A DNA stretch of 64,000 nt from LMUY01 sp964235495 (GTDB taxonomy: Bacteria; Pseudomonadota; Alphaproteobacteria; Acetobacterales; Acetobacteraceae), in the NCBI GenBank assembly GCA_964235495.1, contig CAXSAX010000021.1:1-64000 (forward strand), in the 5' to 3' direction. The position numbers and the translations under genes are program-made. The notes beneath the pieces were generated by a model, which saw only the letters and a list, made by a program, of their open reading frames with translations, did no database searches and had not been told where the DNA came from. Shown piece after piece: positions 25,499 to 33,110 of this stretch. Within the stretch, counting starts at the first letter, position 1. Each line of letters starts with the position of its first letter.

Positions 25499-26562
25499 GC
25501 CACCCCCTCGTGCAGCGCCACGGGAGCCATCGGGTTGAAGCCGTAGTGCCGTAGCCAGCGGGCGTCGCACTCATAGAACGGGCGCAGGTCTGGCATGCCG
25601 TATTTCAGCATCGCCACCCGCTCCACCCCCATGCCGAACGCGAAGCCCTGCCAATCCCGCGGGTCGATGCCGCAATTGGCCAGCACGCGCGGGTGCACCA
25701 TGCCGCTGCCGAGGATTTCCAGCCAGTCGCCCCCGCCGCCCAACTCCCCCGTGCGGCGGTTCCAGCCGATGTCGACCTCCATGGAGGGCTCGGTGAACGG
25801 GAAGTACGAGGAGCGGAAGCGCACCGGTAGGCTGGCGATGCCGAAGAAGGCGCGCAGGAAGTCGATCAGGCAGCCCTTCAGGTGGCCGAGGGTGAGGCCG
25901 CGGTCGATGGCGAGGCCCTCGCACTGGTGGAACATCGGCGAGTGCGTCGCGTCGTGGTCGGCGCGGTAGGTGCGGCCTGGCGCGATCACCCGCAGCGGCG
26001 GCGGCGCGGACAGCATGGAGATGATCTGCACGTCCGAGGTCTGGGTGCGCAGTAGCAGCGGCCGGCCGTCGCGCGTGCCGGGCAGGTAGAACGTGTCGTG
26101 GTCGGCGCGGGCCGGATGGTGGGCGGGAATGTTGAGGGCTGCGAAGTTGAACCAGTCGGTCTGCACGTCCAGCCCTTCGCCGACGCTGAACCCCATGGCG
26201 CCGAACAGCGCGGCCATCTCCTCCATGGTGCGGCTGATCGGATGGACCAGGCCCGCCTGCTCCGGCGGCGGCGGCAGGGTGACGTCCAGCCGCTCGGCGG
26301 CCAGCCGGGCATCGAGCGCCGCCGCGTCCAGCGCGCCGCGCCGCGCCTCGATGGCCGCGCCCAGGCTGTCGCGCAGACGGTTGAGCGCCGCACCTCGTTC
26401 CCGCCTCTCGTCCGGCGTGGCGCGGCCGAGTTCCTTGAGCATGGCGGTGAGCCGACCGGCCTTGCCCAGCACGCCGACCCGCAGGGCGTCCAGCGCGCGC
26501 AGGTCGGGCGCTGCGACGAGGGCGGCTTCGGTTTCGGCTTGGAGGGTTTCGAGGTCGGTCAT
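25495..26562 (-). CDS. pheS: phenylalanine--tRNA ligase alpha subunit
   Basis: Catalytic alpha subunit of PheRS, 355 aa. The N-terminal coiled-coil for tRNAPhe (about 1-90) precedes the class-II core: motif 2 (FRSSYFPFTEPSMEVDI) and motif 3 (GFAFGMGVERVAMLKYG). The conserved HPARADHDTFYL is in the middle. In most alphaproteobacteria pheS follows rplT directly; here a toxin-antitoxin-type pair on the other strand lies between them. Confidence 0.96.
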   Translation of the reverse strand: MTDLETLQAETEAALVAAPDLRALDALRVGVLGKAGRLTAMLKELGRATPDERRERGAALNRLRDSLGAAIEARRGALDAAALDARLAAERLDVTLPPPPEQAGLVHPISRTMEEMAALFGAMGFSVGEGLDVQTDWFNFAALNIPAHHPARADHDTFYLPGTRDGRPLLLRTQTSDVQIISMLSAPPPLRVIAPGRTYRADHDATHSPMFHQCEGLAIDRGLTLGHLKGCLIDFLRAFFGIASLPVRFRSSYFPFTEPSMEVDIGWNRRTGELGGGGDWLEILGSGMVHPRVLANCGIDPRDWQGFAFGMGVERVAMLKYGMPDLRPFYECDARWLRHYGFNPMAPVALHEGVA

Positions 26563-26600
26563 GCTAGGGTCACTGGCCAGGGGAACGGGAGGGAAGCCGA

Positions 26601-26912
26601 ATGCATCGGATCGAATTGGACACGGAGGCGGGCCAGGTTTCGGCCGAGCTGGGGCACCGAGGTATCGCCGGAACGTCGAGGGTGCATGTGCTGATCGAAG
26701 TCAGCGAGGACGATCTGCCCATGGCGGCAATCGCACAAGCCGGGGGAGGGTTCGGCTGGCCCGCGGACGAGCCGGACCTGTACAGCGACGCCGACCTGCT
26801 CCCGCCTGCAATAGATGTTCCCGTTCGGCAGCATCGTGCTCATCCGCTTCCCGTTCACGGATTTGTCCGGCGACGAGCGGCGACCTGCCTTGGTCGTGTC
26901 GGCCAGGGGTGA
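26601..26912 (+). CDS. putative antitoxin of a MazF/PemK-type module, reading frame possibly shifted
   Basis: Small acidic protein whose first 70 residues (MHRIELDTEAGQVSAELG..., EPDLYSDADLL) look like antitoxins paired with PemK-type toxins, which usually end soon after such a DLYSDADL stretch. As read it runs 98 nt into the toxin gene and finishes in an Arg-rich tail mirroring the other frame. Removing one C from CCC at 26801-26803 would end it at TAG 26812-26814, directly before the toxin ATG. So the 3' end is either a frameshift or sequence error, or a genuine overlap. Confidence 0.55.
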   Translation: MHRIELDTEAGQVSAELGHRGIAGTSRVHVLIEVSEDDLPMAAIAQAGGGFGWPADEPDLYSDADLLPPAIDVPVRQHRAHPLPVHGFVRRRAATCLGRVGQG

Positions 26913-27147
26913 CGCAACAGATGTCATCGTCTGCTTCATGACCTCGGTGCAGCGGCCGGAGGCTGCCCTGCCGATGCTGCCCGCAGCCCCGTCCACCGGC
27001 TTGAAGCAGGCATCGGGCGTGCGCTTCGACAAAGTCGCCACGCTCGACGTCAGCCTAATCACGGGGCGCATCAGGAAAGCCCCTACTGATTGGCTGCGCG
27101 ACCAATTGAGCCGGTTCTTCGCGGCCTTCGGGTTCCCGGCGCGGTAA
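26815..27147 (+). CDS. MazF/PemK-type toxin (endoribonuclease)
   Basis: Protein of 110 aa with the family opening FGSIVLIRFPFTDLSG then RRPALVV, and LDVSLITGRIRKAP in the second half. Such toxins are small ribonucleases that inactivate mRNA or other RNA. ATG follows an out-of-frame TAG directly. It lies on the strand opposite to rplT and pheS, wedged between them, and ends 18 nt from rplT. Function depends on the state of the upstream antitoxin. Confidence 0.82.
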   Translation: MFPFGSIVLIRFPFTDLSGDERRPALVVSARGDATDVIVCFMTSVQRPEAALPMLPAAPSTGLKQASGVRFDKVATLDVSLITGRIRKAPTDWLRDQLSRFFAAFGFPAR

Positions 27148-27165
27148 CGCCGGCAGCCCGTCAGG

Positions 27166-27522
27166 TCAGCCCAGCGCGGCCTGCACCTTCGCCACCACGG
27201 CGTTGAACGACGCCGGGTCGTCGAACGCCAGCGCGGAGAGCACCTTGCGGTCCATCTCGATGCCAGCCTTGCCCAAGCCGTCAATGAATCGGCTGTAGGT
27301 CAGCCCGTGCTCGCGCACCGCGGCGTTAATGCGCTGGATCCACAGCGCGCGGAACTCACGCTTCTTCACCCGCCGGTCGCGGTAGGCGTATTGCAGCGAC
27401 TTCTCCAGCCGCTCCAGCGCGATGCGGTAGTTGGTGGAGCTGCGGCCGACGAAACCCTTGCTCTGCTCCAGAACCTTTTTGTGCCGGGCGTGGGTGGTGA
27501 CGCCCCGTTTGACGCGTGCCAT
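27166..27522 (-). CDS. rplT: 50S ribosomal protein L20
   Basis: Large-subunit protein, 118 aa, full length. Begins MARVKRGVTTHARHKKVL; the conserved YRDRRVKKREFRALWIQRIN block is intact. Needed for early 50S assembly. It follows rpmI by 12 nt in the usual rpmI-rplT order, but infC is not upstream in this window. Confidence 0.98.
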   Translation of the reverse strand: MARVKRGVTTHARHKKVLEQSKGFVGRSSTNYRIALERLEKSLQYAYRDRRVKKREFRALWIQRINAAVREHGLTYSRFIDGLGKAGIEMDRKVLSALAFDDPASFNAVVAKVQAALG

Positions 27523-27534
27523 GTGCGATGCTCC

Positions 27535-27738
27535 TTACACGAGGCCGTAGGGCGCCCACTGCTTGACGGTCAGCCCGTCAGCGTGGGTCAGCGTCTGGCT
27601 GCCGCGGTTGGCGCGCTTGGCCTTCTGGCTGCGCGCCATCAGGTTGTGCCGCTTCTTGCCGGGGCCGGCGAGCACCTTGCCGGTCGCGGTGATCTTAAAC
27701 CGCTTCTTGACCGACGACTTGGTCTTCAACTTGGGCAT
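27535..27738 (-). CDS. rpmI: 50S ribosomal protein L35
   Basis: Large-subunit protein, 67 aa. Begins MPKLKTKSSVKKRFKITATG and has the lysine-rich KKRHNLMARSQKAKR core. First gene of the leftward rpmI-rplT pair. AGGAGAC precedes the ATG. Divergent from dapF across 140 nt. Confidence 0.98.
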   Translation of the reverse strand: MPKLKTKSSVKKRFKITATGKVLAGPGKKRHNLMARSQKAKRANRGSQTLTHADGLTVKQWAPYGLV

Positions 27739-27865
27739 TTGCGTCTCCTTGTGCCGAACCTGCTCAGCTCGATGCAGGCGTCGCGGCCGGGCATGCCCAT
27801 TCCAGGCCTGGCGCGCAAACTACCGCGCGTATAGCCCCCGGCTACCCTCCCCGGCAAGCCCGCGC

Positions 27866-27871
27866 TATAAT
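27866..27871 (+). promoter_or_regulatory. -10 element placing dapF transcription start at its ATG
   Basis: TATAAT occurs 7 nt before the dapF ATG (27879). A start 7-8 nt downstream of the element would give a leaderless mRNA. No Shine-Dalgarno is visible before the ATG, which fits. The -35 region (TACCCT at 27843-27848) is poor. Confidence 0.45.
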
Positions 27872-27878
27872 CTCTGCC

Positions 27879-28676
27879 ATGCGCGTTTCCTTCACCAAGA
27901 TGCACGGCGCCGGCAACGATTTCATCGTGGTCGATGCGCGGCAGGATACCTGGGAGCTGCCGCCCGCCACGATCATGGCCCTGGCGCACCGCCGCACCGG
28001 CATCGGCTGCGACCAGCTCGTCCTGCTCGGCGCGGCGGAGGCCGGCGTGGCCATGCGCATCTTCAACGCCGACGGCAGCGAGGCCGGCGCGTGCGGCAAC
28101 GCCACCCGCTGCGTGGCCGACCTGCTGTTCCGCCAGACCGGCGCGCGGCACCATACCATCCGCACCGCCGCCGGCGCGCTGCCCTGCGAGGTGCTGGCGG
28201 ACGGCCAGGTGCGGGTGGACATGGGCGCGCCGCGGCTCGGCTGGCAGGACATCCCGCTCGCCCACCCCGCCGACACGCTGCACCTGCCCCTGCCCGGGGA
28301 CCCGGCGGCCGCTTCCATGGGCAACCCGCACGTTACCTTCTTCGGCGACGACCCGGACGCCGCCGCCCGGCGCGGCCCCTTCGTGGAGCACGACGCGCTG
28401 TTCCCCGAGCGGGTGAACGCCGGCTTCGCCCGCGTGCTGGCGCCGGACCGGCTGCGGCTGCGCGTGTGGGAGCGGGGCGCCGGCCTCACCCTGGCCTGCG
28501 GCTCCGGCGCCTGCGCCGCACTGGTGAACGCCCACCGCCGCGGCCTGACCGGCCGCAGCGCCACCGTGACCTTGGATGGCGGCGTGCTCGACGTTACCTG
28601 GCGGGAGGACGGCCACGTGGAAATGACCGGCCCCGTTGCCACCGCCTTCCAAGGCTGCTTTGACCTTCCGGCCTGA
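27879..28676 (+). CDS. dapF: diaminopimelate epimerase
   Basis: Interconverts LL- and meso-diaminopimelate for lysine and peptidoglycan synthesis; 265 aa. MHGAGNDF opens the protein. The two catalytic cysteines are in ACGNATRC (about residue 72) and ACGSGACAA (about 207). The conserved GNPHVTFF lies near 150. The gene appears to head a run through mtaB and ftsY, an order seen in other alphaproteobacteria. Confidence 0.96.
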   Translation: MRVSFTKMHGAGNDFIVVDARQDTWELPPATIMALAHRRTGIGCDQLVLLGAAEAGVAMRIFNADGSEAGACGNATRCVADLLFRQTGARHHTIRTAAGALPCEVLADGQVRVDMGAPRLGWQDIPLAHPADTLHLPLPGDPAAASMGNPHVTFFGDDPDAAARRGPFVEHDALFPERVNAGFARVLAPDRLRLRVWERGAGLTLACGSGACAALVNAHRRGLTGRSATVTLDGGVLDVTWREDGHVEMTGPVATAFQGCFDLPA

Positions 28677-28704
28677 CGGCCAGCCACCAAGGACCGACCC
28701 ACAC

Positions 28705-29451
28705 ATGGATGCTCGCCTCCCCCTCGCCCTGCTCCTGCTGAACACTGCCGCCGCCATGGCCGCGCCGCCGGCCCCGCCGCCCGCTGCCGCGCCCGTCGCT
28801 GCGCCAGCGGCCACGCCCGCTCCCATGCCGGACCCGCTGATGGCGCCGGACCTGCGGACGCTGCCGGGCAAGCGGCCAAGCCTCCAGTCGCTGGTCCAGC
28901 AATCCGCCTGGCAGGAGCCGGTGGTCGCCGCCGCCCGCGCTCAGTTCAAGCAGATGCCGGAGAGCTGCGCCGCCGCGGCCTTCCGGCCGACCGGGGACCT
29001 CACAATCTACGCCCCCGCCCAATTCGACGCCAAGGGCGAGCTGGTGGCCGGCATCTGGAGCGAGAAGGTAATCGAGAGCGGCTGCGGCACCGGGCCGCGG
29101 CAGCTCAACGTGCTGACCATGCTGCAGCCCGGCAGCCAGCCAGCGCGCATCCCCACCATGCCGGGCAGCACCCACGCCGACCCGACCACCCAGCGCAACG
29201 CCCTGCAATACGCCGAGGCCGTCGCCGTCCGCGGCTCGCCGCCGGGCTGCAAGCAGGAGGTGTTCACCGACACGCAGTTCGACGGCTACACCGGCCTGCC
29301 CAATCCCGACCTTACCAACCGCGATAGCCGGGCTTGGCGCGAGGTCTGGCTGCTCTCGGCCTGCGGCACGAACTACGTCATTGGGCTGACCTTCACGCCG
29401 AACGAGAAAGGCATCGAGCTGACCGCCACCAACCCGATCAAGCGGGGCTGA
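28705..29451 (+). CDS. conserved hypothetical secreted protein
   Basis: Exported protein of 248 aa. A signal peptide (LPLALLLLNTAAAMAAP) is followed by an Ala/Pro-rich linker to about residue 45, then a globular region with paired cysteines (ESCAAAAF, ESGCGTG, PPGCKQEVF, LLSACGTN). No family recognised. Start ATG 28705, about 10 nt after AAGGA. Its stop is in the same frame as mtaB, which begins only 6 nt later. Confidence 0.7.
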   Translation: MDARLPLALLLLNTAAAMAAPPAPPPAAAPVAAPAATPAPMPDPLMAPDLRTLPGKRPSLQSLVQQSAWQEPVVAAARAQFKQMPESCAAAAFRPTGDLTIYAPAQFDAKGELVAGIWSEKVIESGCGTGPRQLNVLTMLQPGSQPARIPTMPGSTHADPTTQRNALQYAEAVAVRGSPPGCKQEVFTDTQFDGYTGLPNPDLTNRDSRAWREVWLLSACGTNYVIGLTFTPNEKGIELTATNPIKRG

Positions 29452-29457
29452 TCCCCC

Positions 29458-30654
29458 ACGCCCGACATTCTCACCTTCGGCTGCCGGCTGAACCTGGTGG
29501 AAAGCGAGGCGATCCGCGCCCTGCTGCCCGCCGGCGACCCGGCAGTCGTGGTCAACACCTGCGCCGTGACGGCGGAAGCGGAGCGGCAGGCGCGCCAGGC
29601 CATCCGCCGCACGGTGCGCGAGCGACCCGGCGCGCCCATCGTGGTGACCGGCTGCGCCGCCCAGCTGGACCCGGCGCGCTGGGCCCGGCTGCCGGGCGTG
29701 ACCCGCGTGCTGGGCAACGCGGACAAGCTGCGCCCCGCCTCCTGGGCACCCGGCGCGCCCAGCCAGGTCAGCCCGGCCGAGGCCGCCGCCCCGCTCGCCG
29801 CCCCCGCCGGCTTCGTGTCCCACACCCGCGGCTTCGTGCAGGTGCAGGCCGGCTGCGACCACCGCTGCACCTTCTGCACCATCCCGTTCGGCCGCGGCCC
29901 CAACCGCAGCGTCCCCGTGGCGGAGGTGGCGGCGCAGGTGGCCGCCCTGGCTGACGGCGGCGTGCAGGAGGTGGTGCTGACGGGGGTGGACATCGCCAGC
30001 CACGCCGCCGGCATCGGCGCGCTGGCTGCCGCCGTGCTGCGCGCCGTGCCCGGCCTGCCCCGCCTGCGCCTGTCCTCGCTGGACCCGGCGGCCCTCGACC
30101 TGGCGCTGTGGGACCTGCTCGCCAACGAGCCCCGGCTGATGCCGCACCTGCACCTGTCCCTGCAATCCGGCGCGGACTTGGTGCTCAAGCGCATGCGCCG
30201 CCGCCACAGCCGCGCCGCCGCCCTGGCCGCCATCGCCCGCGCCCGCCAGCTGCGCCCGGGCCTGGCCATCGGCGCGGACCTGATCGCTGGCTTCCCGACC
30301 GAGACGGACGCGCTCGCCAGCGACACCGAGCGCTTCGTGGCGGAGGCGGCGATCCCCTACCTGCACGTCTTCCCCTACAGCGAGCGCCCCGGCACCCCCG
30401 CCGCCCGCATGCCGTCCGTGCCGGTGCCCGTGCGCCGGGAGCGCGCCGCCCGGCTGCGCCAGGCCGCCGCCACCCACGCCGCCGTGTTCCATCGCGCCCA
30501 GCTGGGCCAGGTGGTCCAAGTGCTGGCGGAGCGGGACGGGCGCGGCCATACCGAGCACTTCATCCCCGTGCGGCTGGATGCGGTGCCGGGTGCGCTGCTG
30601 CCGGCCCGGGTGGTCGCGGCCGACGTTTACGGTGTGCGGGCGGAGGCGGCTTGA
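29458..30654 (+). CDS. mtaB: tRNA (N6-threonylcarbamoyladenosine(37)-C2)-methylthiotransferase MtaB
   Basis: Radical-SAM methylthiotransferase making ms2t6A37 in tRNA, about 398 aa. The three auxiliary-cluster cysteines are in TFGCRLN, VNTCAVT and VTGCAAQ. The radical-SAM triad is CDHRCTFC (about 133-140). There is no ATG, GTG or TTG between the upstream in-frame TGA (29449-29451) and the first essential cysteine. ACG 29458 stands where related proteins have Met (M-PDILTFGC), so I place the start there. GTG 29497 would remove the first cysteine. Confidence 0.85.
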   Translation, partial: TPDILTFGCRLNLVESEAIRALLPAGDPAVVVNTCAVTAEAERQARQAIRRTVRERPGAPIVVTGCAAQLDPARWARLPGVTRVLGNADKLRPASWAPGAPSQVSPAEAAAPLAAPAGFVSHTRGFVQVQAGCDHRCTFCTIPFGRGPNRSVPVAEVAAQVAALADGGVQEVVLTGVDIASHAAGIGALAAAVLRAVPGLPRLRLSSLDPAALDLALWDLLANEPRLMPHLHLSLQSGADLVLKRMRRRHSRAAALAAIARARQLRPGLAIGADLIAGFPTETDALASDTERFVAEAAIPYLHVFPYSERPGTPAARMPSVPVPVRRERAARLRQAAATHAAVFHRAQLGQVVQVLAERDGRGHTEHFIPVRLDAVPGALLPARVVAADVYGVRAEAA

Positions 30655-31574
30655 TGGCGCTCGGCGGCTTCTTCGGCAAGCTCAAGGCCGGGCTCAGCCG
30701 CTCCACCGAGAAGCTGGCCGGCGGGCTGGCCGCCACCTTCGCCCGCCGCACCCTGGACGACGACGCGCTGGCCGAGCTGGAGGAACTGCTGCTGGGCGCG
30801 GACCTCGGCCCGGCGGCGGCGGCGGACATCGTGGAGAATTTCCGCCAGAGCCGTTTCGGCCGGAGCGTCACCGATGCCGAGATCAAGCAGGCGCTGGCCG
30901 AGGAGATCGCCGCCATCCTGGAGCCGGTCGCCAAGCCCCTGGTGCTGGACCCGGCGCGCCAGCCGCACGTGGTGCTGGTGGTGGGGGTGAACGGCACCGG
31001 CAAGACCACCACCATCGGCAAGCTCGCCCTGCAGTACCGCGAGCAAGGGCTGCATCCGGTGCTGGTCGCCGGCGACACCTTCCGCGCCGCCGCGGTGGAG
31101 CAGCTGCAGGTGTGGGGCGAGCGCACCGGCGCACCGGTGATCGCCGGCCCGCCCAACGCCGACGCCGCCGGCCTCGCCTTCGACGCGCTGGCCCGGGCGC
31201 GCGCGGAAGGCGCGGACGTGCTGCTGATCGACACCGCGGGCCGGCTGCACAACAAGTCCGCCCTGATGGACGAGCTGTCCAAGATGATCCGCGTGCTGCG
31301 CAAGCAGGACCCGAGCGCACCGCATTCCGTGCTGCTGGTGGTGGACGCGACCACGGGGCACAACGCGCTGGAGCAGGTGCGCGTGTTCAAGGAGATGGTG
31401 GACGTGACCGGCCTCGTGGTCACCAAGCTGGACGGCAGCGCCCGCGGCGGCATCGTGGTGGCGCTGGCTGAGGATTACGGCCTGCCGGTCCACGCGGTGG
31501 GGGTGGGCGAGCAGGCGGGCGACCTGCGGCCGTTCGACGCGATGGACTTCGCACGCGGGCTGGTGGGAGCCTGA
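30654..31574 (+). CDS. ftsY: signal recognition particle receptor FtsY
   Basis: SRP receptor GTPase that docks ribosome-nascent chains at the Sec translocon, 306 aa. The N domain (about 15-95) precedes the G domain: GVNGTGKTTTIGKLA, DTFRAAA, DTAGRLHNK and TKLDGSARGG. The acidic A domain of enterobacterial FtsY is absent, as in most alphaproteobacteria. ATG overlaps the mtaB stop by 1 nt (TGATG), indicating coupling. Confidence 0.95.
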   Translation: MALGGFFGKLKAGLSRSTEKLAGGLAATFARRTLDDDALAELEELLLGADLGPAAAADIVENFRQSRFGRSVTDAEIKQALAEEIAAILEPVAKPLVLDPARQPHVVLVVGVNGTGKTTTIGKLALQYREQGLHPVLVAGDTFRAAAVEQLQVWGERTGAPVIAGPPNADAAGLAFDALARARAEGADVLLIDTAGRLHNKSALMDELSKMIRVLRKQDPSAPHSVLLVVDATTGHNALEQVRVFKEMVDVTGLVVTKLDGSARGGIVVALAEDYGLPVHAVGVGEQAGDLRPFDAMDFARGLVGA

Positions 31575-31583
31575 GCCAAGCAT

Positions 31584-31693
31584 GGGGCTTCGCCCCAGAC
31601 CCCACCAGAGGACGAAGTCCTCTGGACACCTGGTTATAGTACCAGGGGTCAAGGGGACTTCGTCCTCTTGCGGGGTGCAGGACAGAGCCCTGC
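31584..31693. repeat. multi-hairpin intergenic repeat (copy 4, most regular)
   Basis: Between the convergent ftsY and lipoprotein genes. Successive hairpins: GGGGC-TTC-GCCCC; CCAGAGGAC-GAA-GTCCTCTGG; CTGGT-TATAGT-ACCAG; CAAGGGGAC-TTC-GTCCTCTTG (one G-U pair); GCAGG-ACAGAG-CCCTGC. The same modules occur inverted at 19087-19191 and in partial form at 6827, 22988 and 33777. Confidence 0.8.
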
Positions 31694-32061
31694 TAGCCTG
31701 GCGTCAGCGTCAGCAGCACGGTGCGCCGGTAATGGTAGTCCGCCCCGTCACCCGGCTGCCCGAAGGTGGCCAGGGCGCCATCCGTCAGCAAGTTGGGCAA
31801 CGAGTAGGGCGTCTGCTCGGCCACATCGACCGCGCTGGCCGGCAAGTAGCCCGGCTTCGTGCAGGTAATCCGGATGTCCAGGTCGTTCTTGGCCGCCACC
31901 GCAAGGCGGCCCGGCGTGTCGCCGACCGTGCCGAGGGTGACGCCGCCGCGGTCCGCCGTGCAGGCGGCCCCGGCCGGCGCGGTTCGCACGGCGATGACCT
32001 CGCCGCCCCCGCCGCACGCTGCGAGCAGCAGGCACAGGAGGGTGGGATGCAGGCTCTTCAC
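31693..32061 (-). CDS. small hypothetical lipoprotein
   Basis: Predicted lipoprotein of 122 aa. From GTG 32061 the N-terminus MKSLHPTLLCLLLAAC ends in a good lipobox (LAAC), so the mature chain is lipidated at that cysteine. The rest has a CTADRGG and an ITCTKPGYLPA stretch, suggesting a small PEGA-like beta domain. The longer upstream frame overlaps the divergent hydrolase and is not credible. Its stop lies at the edge of a hairpin repeat. Confidence 0.65.
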   Translation of the reverse strand: MKSLHPTLLCLLLAACGGGGEVIAVRTAPAGAACTADRGGVTLGTVGDTPGRLAVAAKNDLDIRITCTKPGYLPASAVDVAEQTPYSLPNLLTDGALATFGQPGDGADYHYRRTVLLTLTPG

Positions 32062-32110
32062 GCCGCCAGTCAGTAGCGCCAAGCTGCGGCGGCAACAAGG
32101 ATGACCCCCG

Positions 32111-32959
32111 ATGCCGATGCGCTTCGTGGCGGCGAACGGCCTGCGCTTTGAGGTCGAGGAAACCGGCGGCGGCGACCACCTCGCCCTGTGCCTGCACGGC
32201 TTCCCGGAGCACCTGGTAAGCTGGCGCAACCAGGTCCCGCTGCTGGCGGAGCTGGGCTACCGGGTGTGGGCGGTGAACCAGCGCGGCTACGGCGCCAGCA
32301 GCCGGCCCGAAGGCATCGAGCCCTACGCCCTGCGCCACCTGCTGGCGGACGTGGCGGCGCTGATCGACGCCTCCGGCGCACGCCGGGTCACGCTGGTAGC
32401 GCATGACTGGGGGGCGATGGTGGCCTGGTGCTTCGCAGCCGGGCGCATTCGCCCGATCGAGCGGCTGGTCATCATGAACGTGCCGCACCCGCTCTGCTTC
32501 CGCGCCGCGCTGAAGCACTGGCGGCAGCGGCGCAAGTCCTGGTACGTCGCGTTCTTCCAGCTCCCGGTGCTGCCGGAGCGGATGCTGGCCGCCAACGGCG
32601 GGGCGGCCGTGCGCCGCATGATCCGCGGCCTGCCCATCCCGCCGGACGTGGTGGACACGTACGCCCGCCAGATTGCCGAACCCGGCGCGGCCACCGCCAT
32701 GCTGAACTGGTATCGCGCCGCCCGCCTGACCGAAGGCGTCTCTCGGCTGGACACCCCGATCGAGGTCCCCACGCTAGTGATATGGGGCGAGGCGGACGTG
32801 GCGCTGGACCTGATCTGCCTGTACGGCACCGAGCGCTATGTGACGGACCTGCGCATCGAGCGGCTGCCCGGCATATCCCACTGGGTGCAGCAGCACGCGC
32901 CGGAACGGGTGAACGCGCTGCTGCGGGGGTTTCTGCCTCCGGGGGTGCAAACGCCCTAA
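32111..32959 (+). CDS. alpha/beta hydrolase, epoxide hydrolase-like
   Basis: Alpha/beta-fold hydrolase of 282 aa. HGFPEHLVSWRNQ supplies the epoxide-hydrolase HGxP oxyanion motif. AHDWGAMVAW has the aspartate nucleophile, and the catalytic histidine is in LPGISHWVQQH. A cap domain occupies roughly 125-215. Unlike the paralogue at 19.2 kb it has the canonical HDWGA elbow. Its 3' end overlaps the small ORF on the other strand by 4 nt. Confidence 0.86.
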   Translation: MPMRFVAANGLRFEVEETGGGDHLALCLHGFPEHLVSWRNQVPLLAELGYRVWAVNQRGYGASSRPEGIEPYALRHLLADVAALIDASGARRVTLVAHDWGAMVAWCFAAGRIRPIERLVIMNVPHPLCFRAALKHWRQRRKSWYVAFFQLPVLPERMLAANGGAAVRRMIRGLPIPPDVVDTYARQIAEPGAATAMLNWYRAARLTEGVSRLDTPIEVPTLVIWGEADVALDLICLYGTERYVTDLRIERLPGISHWVQQHAPERVNALLRGFLPPGVQTP

Positions 32960-33105
32960 GCCAGCACCACCACATTATAGGCCCTGTGCAGCGCCAGCCG
33001 CCGCACGGCGCCCGTCTTGCCGCGCAGCGCCTGCTTCGGCCCGAACGACTTGGTGACGTGGGCAACCTGCACGAGGTCGGCAGCGGTCCCGGTCAAGCTT
33101 CCCAT
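32956..33105 (-). CDS. small hypothetical protein (49 aa)
   Basis: Short frame starting MGSLTGTAADLVQVAHVTKS 5 nt downstream of the DUF2161 stop and ending at the hydrolase gene. It is basic in its second half (RGKTGAVRRLALHRAYN) with no family I recognise and no clear ribosome site. Coupling to the DUF2161 gene is the main argument for it. Confidence 0.3.
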   Translation of the reverse strand: MGSLTGTAADLVQVAHVTKSFGPKQALRGKTGAVRRLALHRAYNVVVLA

Positions 33106-33110
33106 CCCTG

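Noticed and set aside
22997..25546. 849-codon frame antisense to pheT
   Set aside because: Arg/His/Gln-rich low-complexity translation with no motifs, wholly opposite a clear pheT; an effect of high GC content.
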